A stretch of DNA of 64,000 nt, taken from Mya arenaria. Taxonomy: Eukaryota; Mollusca; Bivalvia; Myida; Myidae. Where the stretch lies: assembly GCF_026914265.1 (NCBI RefSeq), contig NC_069130.1:45531929-45595928 (forward strand), in the 5' to 3' direction. The notes beneath the pieces are model-generated. The model was not told the origin of the DNA. It was given only the letters and a program-made list of their open reading frames with translations, and ran no database searches. Shown piece after piece: positions 39,801 through 51,800 of this stretch. The translations under genes were made by a program, and so were the position numbers. Every line of letters begins with the position of its first letter. Positions within the stretch are counted from its first letter, which is position 1.

Positions 39801-42800
39801 AAATGATCTGTTAAAAGGTTCACAAAAGATATAGCGTTTGTTTACCAAACTTGGAAACAGTTCAGTTTTTAAAAAATAATACCGGTGTATTTTTGAAACA
39901 CATTTTTATTATGGATATATGCATGCATGACTTGTGTACTAAGACTCAAAATTATAGCTAGAAGGTATATATAGAGTTATATCCGATGACAGACAGGGAA
40001 AATAGAACAGGCTTTGATATTCCCCTGTAGTGTTCTTGTTGATTTCATACTGCCCATTGTTGTTTTCTGTACTTTCTAGAGCAGAGACAGAAAAAGGGTT
40101 GTCGAGGAAGCACATCATTGAAGGTAATTTGTTGGAATCGGTGGATGAAATTATACTTCACAAAAATGTTGTCTTTGAAATTAAGCTTATTGTAATTCTT
40201 AATCACTTTGTAATTTTCATTTTAAAAGTATGTAACCTTTACATAATTGATGATGATAATGATTATGATGATGATGATGACGATGACCATGATGATGATG
40301 ATGATGATTGATGATGGGAAATTCATGGAAAATCTTATGGCTTTAAATTAAGCAAGTTAGTTGAAAATAATACAACACTAAATAAATCAGATTTCATAGA
40401 ATAGAATTCAGTTGGCTACAATTATCCTTGATTTTGCTGAGGAAATCTGAGAAAGAACAAGTTTTGTTTATAAAGAAGGTTTAGGAAAGAAATTTACAAA
40501 ATGAAATATGGTGCTTAAACCTGTTCTTCTTAAAATAAATTTCAAGAAATCTGGGCCATGTGATTAAAAGTATTGTTGTTTAAGATTTGAAGGGCTAGCT
40601 AGAGAGACTTTTAGGGCCAGATGAATAAAAATGTTGTTTTTTTAGGTTTGAATGGCTAGCTTGAGAGATTATTGGGGCCAGGTGATTGAAAATGTTGGTT
40701 TTTTAGGTTTGAATGGCTAGCATGAGAGATTATTGGGGCCAGGTGATTAAAAATGTTGTTTTTTTTAGGTTTGAATGGCTAGCTTGAGAGATTATTGGGG
40801 CCAGGTGATTGAAAATGTTGGTTTTTTTCGGTTTGAAGGGCTAGCATGAGAGATTATTGGGGCCAGGTGATTGAAAATGTTGGTTTTTTCGGTTTGAAGG
40901 GCTAGCATAAGAGATTATTGGGGCCAGGTGATTGAAAATGTTGGTTTTTTAGGTTTGAAGGGCTAGCTTGAGAGATTATTGGGGCCAGGTGATTGAAAAT
41001 GTTGGTTTTTTAGGTTTGAAGGGCTAGCTTGAGAGATTATTGGGGCCAGGTGATTGAAAATGTTGGTTTTTTAGGTTTGAAGGGCTAGCTTTAGAGATTA
41101 TTGGGGCCAGGTGATTGAAAATGTTGGTTTTTTAGGTTTGAAGGGCTACCATGAGAGATTATTGGGGCCAGGTGATTAAAAATGTTGTTTTTTTAGGTTT
41201 GAATGGCTAGCTTGAGAGATTATTTGGGCCAGGTGATTGAAAATGTTGGTTTTTTTCGGTTTGAATGGCTAGCATGAGAGATTATTGGGGCCAGGTGATT
41301 GAAAATGTTGGTTTTTTTCGGTTTGAAGGGCTAGCATGAGAGATTATTGGGGCCAGGTGATTGAAAATGTTGGGTTTTTTCGGTTTGAAGGGCTAGCATG
41401 AGAGATTATTGGGGCCAGGTGATTGAAAATGTTGGTTTTTTTCGGTTTGAAGGGCTAGCTTGAGAGATTATTGGGGCCAGGTGATTGAAAATGTTGGTTT
41501 TTTAGGTTTGAAGGGCTAGCTTGAGAGATTATTGGGGCCAGGTGATTGAAAATGTTGGTTTTTTAGGTTTGAAGGGCTAGCTTGAGAGATTATTGGGGCC
41601 AGGTGATTGAAAATGTTGGTTTTTTAGGTTTGAAGGGCTAGCTTGAGAGATTATTGGGGCCAGGTGATTGAAAATGTTGGTTTTTTAGGTTTGAAGGGCT
41701 AGCATGAGAGATTATTGGGGCCAGGTGATTGAAAATGTTGGTTTTTTAGGTTTGAAGGGCTAGCTTTAGAGATTATTGGGGCCAGGTGATTGAAAATGTT
41801 GGTTTTTTAAGTTTGAAGGGCTAGCTTGAGAGATTATTGGGGCCAGGTGATTGAAAATGTTTGTTTTTTAGGTTTGAAGGGCTCGCTGGAGAGACTACAG
41901 TTAGACTATGTTGACATTGTGTTTGCGAATAAGCCAGACATACACACCCCGATGGAAGGTATGGGCCTCACAGTCTTGTTTGAATTAAAATGACACTTTA
42001 ATAAGACTCTGAACACCCTCTATAGTAATCTGCTTTTTTAAAAAGTATTTTTTATTGAATCCATTTAGTCCAAGCTCCAATATCACAAAAATTCTTAAAG
42101 CAAATCACAATCTCAGTCTCGACTCATTTTACAACATTTAAGTATGTATCATTAGTATGATTAAAAATCTGATTTTATTTCTCTTATTAAAAACACATTT
42201 TCTCATAGAATGTTTAATTCTAGCGAGAAAAAATATACTTAATTACATAATTTGTTAAAAAAACACAATGCAGTGTACTTGATTACATTTGAGCTGTAGA
42301 ATATTTTTCAGTTGAATCTTGACTTAAGTTTTTAATCCATATAATCTATGACAGAATGCCCTTCAAGAAGTGCCAAAACAATAATAATAAGATTATAACA
42401 TGTTATAAAATGAGTCAGGATTGAGATTAAGATTTGACCTAAAAGCATTTTTGTGATATCTGGGCCCCGAGTTTAATCATGTCACTATTTAATTTCTCTA
42501 TACTTAATATACTCATTAAAATAATTATAGAAGACAAAACTAACTCAGCAATATATCCCATAAAATATAATTACTGTTTGTTTCAGAGACTGTGCGAGCA
42601 TTTACCCATGTTATAAACCAGGGCTGGGCAATGTATTGGGGTACCTCCAGATGGTCACCAACAGAAATCATGGTATGTCTATAATCATTATATATTTTAA
42701 AAATCATGTTTGTATAATAATTATGTATATATTCATGTTAAGGTTCGAAATAAATACAAGCATTATACCCATTCGATGAACACTAGCATTACCCATATGA

Positions 42801-45800
42801 TTTAAGCAAGCATTACCCATATGATTAAAGCAAGCATTACCTATGTGATTAACACTAGCATTACCCATGTGATTAACACAAGCATTACCTATATGATTAA
42901 CACTAGTATTACCCATGCGGTTAAAGCAAGCATTACCTATGTGATTAATGCAAGCATTACCTATGTGATTAACACTAGCATTACCCATGTGATTAACACA
43001 AGCATTACCTATATGATTAACACTAGTATTACCCTTGCGGTTAAAGCAAGCATTACCTATGTGATTAATGCAAGCATTACCTATGTGATTAACACTAGCA
43101 TTACCCATGTGATTAACACAAGCATTACCTATATGATTAACACTAGTATTACCCATGCGGTTAAAGCAAGCATTACCCATATGATTAAAGCAAGCATTAC
43201 CTATGTGATTAACACTAGCATTACCCATGTGATTAACACAAACATTACCTATATGATTAACACTAGTATTACCCATGCGGTTAAAGCAAGCATTACCTAT
43301 ATGATTAATGCAAGCATTACCTATGTGATTAACACTAGCATTACCCATGTGATTAACACAAGCATTACCTATATGATTAACACTAGTATTACCCATGCTG
43401 TTAAAGCAAGCATTACCCATATGATTAAAGCAAGCATTACCTATGTGATTAACACTAGCATTACCCATGTGATTAACACAAGCATTACCTATATGATTAA
43501 CACTAGTATTACCCATGCGGTTAAAGCAAGCATTACCTATGTGATTAATGCAAGCATTACCTATGTGATTAACACTAGCATTACCCATGTGATTAACACA
43601 AGCATTACCTATGTGATTAACACTAGTATTACCCATGCGGTTAAAGCAAGCATTACCTATGTGATTAATGCAAGCATTACCTATGTGATTAACACTAGCA
43701 TTACACATGTGATTAACACAAGCATTACCTATATGATTAACACTAGTATTACCCATGCGGTTAAAGCAAGCATTACCTATATGATTAATGCAAGCATTAC
43801 CTATGTGATTAACACTAGCATTACCCATGTGATTAACACAAGCATTACCTATATGATTAACACTAGTATTACCCATGCGGTTAAAGCAAGCATTACCTAT
43901 GTGATTAATGCAAGCATTACCTATGTGATTAACACTAGCATTACCCATGTGATTAACACAAGCATTACCTATATGATTAACACTAGTATTACCCATGCGG
44001 TTAAAGCAAGCATTACCTATATGATTAATGCAAGCATTACCTATGTGATTAACACTAGCATTACCCATGTGATTAACACAAGCATTACCTATATGATTAA
44101 CACTAGTATTACCCATGCGGTTAAAGCAAGCATTACCCATATGATTAAAGCAAGCATTACCTATGTGATTAACACTAGCATTACCCATGTGATTAACACA
44201 AGCATTACCTATATGATTAACACTAGTATTACCCATGCGGTTAAAGCAAGCATTACCTATATGATTAATGCAAGCATTACCTATGTGATTAACACTAGCA
44301 TTACCCATGTGATTAACACAAGCATTACCTATATGATTAACACTAGTATTACCCATGCGGTTAAAGCAAGCATTACCCATATGATTAAAGCAAGCATTAC
44401 CTATGTGATTAACACTAGCATTACCCATGTGATTAACACAAGCATTACCTATATGATTAACACTAGTATTACCCATGCGGTTAAAGCAAGCATTACCTAT
44501 GTGATTAATGCAAGCATTACCTATGTGATTAACACTAGCATTACCCATGTGATTAACACAAGCATTACCTATGTGATTAACACTAGTATTACCCATGCGG
44601 TTAAAGCAAGCATTACCTATGTGATTAATGCAAGCATTACCTATGTGATTAACACTAGCATTACCCATGTGATTAACACAAGCATTACCTATATGATTAA
44701 CACTAGTATTACCCATGCGGTTAAAGCAAGCATTACCTATGTGATTAATGCAAGCATTACCTATGTGATTACCTATGTGATTAAAGCAAGCATTACCTAT
44801 GTGATTAATGCAAGCATTACCCATATGATTAAAGCAAGCATTACCTATGTGATTAATGCAAGCATTACCCATATGATTAAAGCAAGCATTACCTATGTGA
44901 TTAACACTAGCATTACCCATGTGATAAACGAAAACGTTACCTATGTGATTAACACTAGCATTACCTATGTGATAAATATAAACATTACCTATGTGATTAA
45001 CACTAGCATTACCAATGTAATGCATTGGAAATAAAACAGACCTAGACAATTTGTGTGGGAATTGGCTCTTTTAATCTGTTCTGTTGCAGGATGGGTTTCC
45101 TTGTTTAAGGAAGAATGAAAATCTGTCTGCTAAAGGATGTGCGGTCATTAAATAGTGTATGGCGTTGAAGACCATTTCTTTCAGTCATTGTTTATTTATC
45201 TACGGATGAATTTGTAATGCTGACATGCTTTGTAACAAAATGTTTTAACAAACATAATGTGTTTGTGTGATTTAAAAAAATAATAATTATATACTATTTT
45301 TAAACAGGAGGCATACTCAGTGGCCCGGCAGTTCAACTTGATTCCCCCAGTGGCAGAACAGACAGAATATCACCTGTTCCAAAGGGAGAAAGTTGAACTA
45401 CAGATGCCTGAACTCTATCACAAAATTGGTGAGTAATAATATCACGAAAAATATCACAAAATTGGTGAGTAAAAATGTCACAAAAGATGTGAGTAAACCA
45501 TCACAAAATTGGTGAGTAAAATATTTCACAAAAGATGTGAGGATGAGGAAAATATCACAAAATTTGAAAAAAGGTGAGAAAAATGCCTGAACTCTCAGAA
45601 ATAGATGAGTGGAATGCCTAACACAAATAAGGCATTTGAAATATCAATGAAAAGTGAGTAAATTTATCACAAAAATGTCTGATCTCTATCACACAACTGG
45701 TGAGTAAATGCCTGACAGATATGAAATTGGTGAAAAATAAAACAAAAACATAACTCTATCACAACTTTTATGTATTTCAGGCATTGGTACATTGATCTGG

Positions 45801-48800
45801 TCGCCATTGGCAAGTGGCATCCTGACAGGAAAGTATGATGATGGAATCCCAATATACTCCAGGGCTGCACTAAAAGTATGTATATGGCTGGGAGATGGAA
45901 TCAATAAACTTGCAAAAACTTAAATCTTGGCCATAATTTAAAAAAAAGTAAATAAAAAAAACACATTTAATATGTTCAACTTAAACTTAGTAAGCATGTT
46001 GCCAGAGTCAATACACACATGTAAAGCGAAGCCCATAACCCAGGCTTTAATAATTGTTGCATTATGCCCCTTTTTCAACTGCAAAACAACAATATGGTGT
46101 TTCTTGTTTAAAAATAATCAGTATACTTTTGTGATCCAGGGTTATGAATGAGGCTATACCAAATTGGTTCTGTGTTTAGTGTCAGCTTTCAATTTCTAAA
46201 CCTATCGACCAGGAAAAAGCGAACAAATGTCGTGAGAGAAAGAATGTTGTGAGAGGGAAAAAGAGGCTCATTGTAATTCAGCCTCTTTGGGCAGCGCTAG
46301 AAAAAGCAATTCAATATCAAGCTTAAAAGGGCACAAAAGATATTGATGCAAAAAATATGTTTTTATCTCTATATATTTATACACAAATTATATTCTTCTT
46401 TTTGTTTTGATCATTAAAGTTAAATGTGTTGTACTGAAGTTACAACTTAACAACTATTTCAATCCATGTCAATCAAAGTCTATTGTCTACAGGTTACATT
46501 TCTGAACTGCCCTTTGGATGACTTCATCCACGTCTGTCCCATGATGTTTCATGTAATAGTCAATTGTCATCCTGTTTTCAACATTTTTGACCAGACCCCC
46601 GCTTGTTATTTTGGATGCAGATGAAATTCTTGTGTGTAGATTAGTTACAATGTTTTGATGCTTATCATTTATTTCGCCAGGCATAAAAAGTTATAACCCG
46701 TCTACATTGTAATGACGTCGCCGAGCAGAATCTGCGGTTTAGCCAATTGATGGGACTAGATAGTATTTGTCATTTCTATTTTTAGAACGCGGTGTGGGAT
46801 TCAAACAAAATTAATATTTGCCCCCATGATTTTCGGATGCGCGCGATCTCATACCTGGTGAAAAATGTATGCGTGATTTTTATATTTTTTGCGTGATTAA
46901 CGTAATATTTTACGTGAGTGGGAACTCTGCCTATGATGGCTCTTGTAAAATTTGCATCAAAATGCAGTTTTCTTTACATTTTTTTTTATTTTCAACAACT
47001 GTTGTTGTTTTTGGTTTCAAAGACTCCAAACATACTAGCTAAATGATGCTTAATATAGAATCAATTGGGTTTGGCCTCAATTCTTAAAGACAAGATATTG
47101 AGGAAGTTAGGACTCGGACAGAAGATAATACTGAGGGAGGTTTCAGGAAAGTTTGAATATTCTCTTTCTAATGTACGATTCCTTATTCAAAGTGAATCAG
47201 GGCCATTATTCAATATTGATCTTATCCTTAGACATGCCTCAGTTATTTCTTTCAGCCTGTTGGTCAGCTAAATATACAGGCCAATCAAAACACTTTTTAT
47301 ACCCCCGACAAACGAAGTTTGAAGGGGGTATATTGGAGTCACCCTGTGGTCGGTTGGTCCGTCCGTTCGTCCATCGGTTTGTCGGTCGGTCCGTTGCAAT
47401 TTACCTTGTCCGGAGCATAACTTAAAAACTACTGGATGGAATTTAATAAAACTTCATACAGTGATAGATCATAATGAGAGGGAGTGCAGTGTACAGGAAC
47501 CGCCATTCTATTTCAGCTAATTACAGAGTAACCACCCTTTGTTACTTTTTCTTGTCCGGAGCATAACTTGAAAACTATTGGATGGAATTTAATAAAACTT
47601 CATACAGCGATAGATCATAATGAAAGGGAGTGCAGAGTACAGGAACTGCAATTCTATTTTAGCCAATTACAGAGTTACTGCCATTTGTTACTTTTTCTTG
47701 TCCGGAGCATAACTTGAAAACTATTGGAGGGAATTTAATAAAACTTCATACAGTGATAGATCATAATGAGAGGAAGTGCAGTGTACATGAACTGCAATTA
47801 TATTTCAGCCAATTACAGAGTTACTGCCCTTTGTTACTTTTTTCTTGTCCGGAACATAACTTGAAAACTACCAGATAGAATGTAATAAAACTTTATACAA
47901 TGGTACAGCACAATGAGAAGGAGTTCAGTGTACATGAATCATTACACCAATTTAGCAAATTTCAGAGTTTTTGCCTTTTTTTGTGTTGTTTTTTTGTCAA
48001 ACTTTTGTCCGGACAATAACTTGAAAACTACTAGATGGAATTTCATAAAACCTCATACAATGATAAATCATAATAAGAGGCGGCGTTCGGGGGTATTAAT
48101 TACCTTCAGTAATAGCTCTAGTTTTTATCTGAAATTTAAGTTCAATCTTTCAATAGTCGTCTTGTTATGTGGAACACATGTGGCAAGTTATTTTAAAATC
48201 TGTCCATACAAGGGAAAGTTACAGCCCGGACACGACAACCTATACTCTATGTTCTTAGATGCAACACTCCGTTGAGAATAAACACCTAAGTGTGACCTTG
48301 ACCTTAGAGGTAGGGACACGGGTCTTGCACGCGACACGTCGTCTTGGTATGTGGAACACATGTGGCAAGTCATTTTAAAATCTGTCAATACAAGGGAAAG
48401 TTACAGCTTGGACACGACAACTTATACTCTATGTCCTTATATGCAGCACTTCATTGTGAATAAACACTTAAGTGTGACCTTGACCTAAGAGGTAGGGACA
48501 TGGGTCTTGCACGCGACATGTCGCCTTGGTATGTGAAACACATGTGGCAAGAGATTTTAAAATCTGTCCATACAAGGGAAAGTTACTACCCGGACACGAC
48601 AACCTATACTCTATGTCCTTATATGCAGCACTCCATTGTGAATAAACACTAAGTTAAAGATCAAACAAATACATATGGCAAGTTATTTTAAATTGCCTCT
48701 GAACATAAAAAAAAATACCACCCATACTTGACAACCTACATTCTTATGTCCTTATATTCAACACTCCGTTGAGAATAAACACCTAAGTGTGACCTTGACC

Positions 48801-51800
48801 TTAGAGGTAGGGACACGGGTCTTGCACGCGACACGTCGTCTTGGTATGTCGAACACAGGTGGCAAGTAATTTTAAAATCTGTCCATACAAGAAAAAGTTA
48901 CAGCCCTGACATAACAACCAATACTCTGTATCCTTATATTCAGCACTCCATTGTGAATAGACACCTAAGTGTGACCTTGACCTTAGAGGTAGGGACACGG
49001 TTCTTGCACGCGACACGTTGTCTTGGTATGTCGAACACATGTAGCAAGTTATTTTGAATTTTGTCCATACAAGGGAAAATTACAGCCCGGACACGACAAC
49101 CTATTCTCTATGTCCTTATATGCAGCATTCCATTGTGAATAAACACTAAGTGTGACCTTGACCTTAGAGGTAGGGACACGGGTATTGCACCCGACAATCA
49201 AAAGATTGATCAGAGTTTTTATTGAATACATCCCCAGTGCTACAGTTGGCTGAAAAAATGAGATATTGAGGGAGGACCCAGGTAGCAGACAAAATGTGGG
49301 GAATTAGCAGAGGTTGTCATGAAAGTTTCATGTTTTGTTTCTAACAAACACATCTATATTCATTGTGATTCAGGGCTACAGTTGGCTAAAAGATAAGATA
49401 TTGAGTGAGGAAGGACGCAGACAACAATCAAAACTGAGGGAGGTCGCTGAGGTTGCAGAGAAGATTGGGTGTTCCCTCTCGCAGCTTGCAATTGGTTAGT
49501 GAAAGATTTTGCTTTCTGTAGAATTTAGACAGTTTTTTTACTGGAGATTTACCATTGACAATTACATTTTAAGCTTGTTCGTACATTGAATACATAAAGT
49601 CATTGTATTGTCAAAGCCTCTGTGTTGATGTTGTCTGGTGCATGCAAAACTTTGACCTTGGCCATTACTGAAAAAACTTAAGATAATCAAATGAAACTTG
49701 GTTCACAAGTTGCCAGAGAAAATGCTCACATACGTGGCAAAGTCCATTACTCTGGCGTTAATACTTTTATCATTTAATGCCCCCTTGTTAGTCTGTAAAA
49801 ACAGAGTCATTGGCGTTTTCTTTACAGAGCTCTTGTATACATACATGTATATCACTCACCTTGCATGGTAGGGGGAGATTGTAGCAGTGAAAGTCTTGAT
49901 GTTCATTCTTGTAGCTTGCCTTGGGTATGAGTAACATTTATTCACATTTATATATACCAATGTATGTCCTCGCACAACTATTGATGAAAACGAAACTTTT
50001 ATTTGCTTCTCTATCTAATGGTACTAGGAACATTTTTTACTTCCACTTCTTAAATAACATGCTCGTAGATTTTTATGATTTCATGTTGCCTACATAGCCA
50101 TCACATCCTACAAATATTTCTGAAAACATGTTCAATTTGGATACTCCCCTCAATACCATCCCCCACCCCCTTCCCTTCATATCAAATACTCCCTCATATT
50201 CCACCCAAACCCCGCATTACAATATTAATAAACTATTTTGTGTGCCTTTCAAAAGCAAAATGCCATATATTTACCTTCTGTGAATCGCTTCAAATCCTGC
50301 AGGCTGCTGAGGCGCCAGTTTGTTAGCTATAGAAATTTGTGAAGCAGAATGGGAGTTTAAGCCTCACTGTTTAAGCTACTTATTTGTTGCATTCATTTTT
50401 AACTGTGTTTTTATTACATGTTGACAAGTACATTTGTATTTAAAATGTGTGCGTGACGCCGAGGTCCGAATTCGCCATCACGACGTTGTACTAAAACCCA
50501 TTGTAATCGAAGCCAGAATGTTCCGATTCGTCAGACAATCACTGAAATATAAATGACATTATTCAGGAATGTTGTTTTAAACTGAAGTTTCTAAATTGAA
50601 GGGCAGAAATTAGTTCTACATTGCATTCTTGTGTATTCGACAACAGCTGATCGATGTTAAATTGGGTCATGTCAAAGTTTAACAATAGGGATAGTCATTA
50701 TTTTATAACACATTTGTACTTATTTTCAATTTGTAGAAGCAGATGCGCACTTTTATGACCGGATTAGCAAAACAGAAGTGACACATATGTCCCATATAAT
50801 GATTTATGGCCTTTGTTTATACAAGCCAGATGATTTTTTGTTTATCCAACATGGCCGACATTTTGACACGATTCCGAACCATGACCTGTGACGTCAGGCG
50901 CGTGATCAATAAAATATAGTTGTATTATTGGTAGTTAATTATAAATTGCAGTATTGTGTAAATTTCCACGAGGAAAACGAGACAGGAATGCCCACAAACC
51001 TGCGCAGTCAACGTTTTACGCATCTTTGATACCAGTGACCTTATTTCGCGATTTTCCGAAATTCTTTAAAAAGTAACATAGTGTTTTTTTTAGTGCATTG
51101 TATTTATCGATGTTAATACTTCATGAATATGAATTTATAGCCAATAAACAAGCATCAGGTATGAAAATAAATGCCCCTACATTACAAATACGTAGGATTA
51201 CGTATCTATGAAGCTATCGGTAAAACGTTAAGATCCATATCTATGAAGCTATATAGATAGATAAGTAAAATTGCATATCTATGAAGTAAAGGGTTAACAG
51301 TCCTCTACACACGGTTATCAACATTCCTCTACCCATTTATATAAACATTCCTCTACCCACATATATTACCATTCCACTAACTACATATATTAACGTTCCT
51401 CTACCCAGGTATATAAACACTCCTCTACCGAACGTTTATTAACATTCCTCTACCCATATATATTAACATTCATCTACCCACATATATTTACTTTCATCTA
51501 CCCAACGTGTATCAACATTCCTCAAACCACGTATATTACCATTCCTCTACCTACATATATTAACGTTCCTCTACCAAGGTATATTAACATTCCTCTAACC
51601 ACGTATATTAACATTCCTATACTGAACGTTTATAAACATTCCTATACCCACATATATTATCATTCCTCTACCCACGTTTATTAACAATCCTCTACCCACG
51701 TATATTAATTTTCCTTTACCCAAAGTTTATAAACATTCCTTTACCCATGTTTATTAACACTCCTCTACCCACATATATCTACGCACATGTATTACCATTC

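Noticed and set aside
42704..45049. Very long open frames on both strands (781 and 737 codons)
   Set aside because: They follow exactly from a stop-free 24-bp minisatellite inside intron 9 of a well-supported gene, and the two antiparallel frames have the same cause.
47065..47425. Plus-strand frames starting at 47065 and 47153
   Set aside because: The first is explained by the decayed exon 12 copy; the second is mostly the start of a dispersed repeat.
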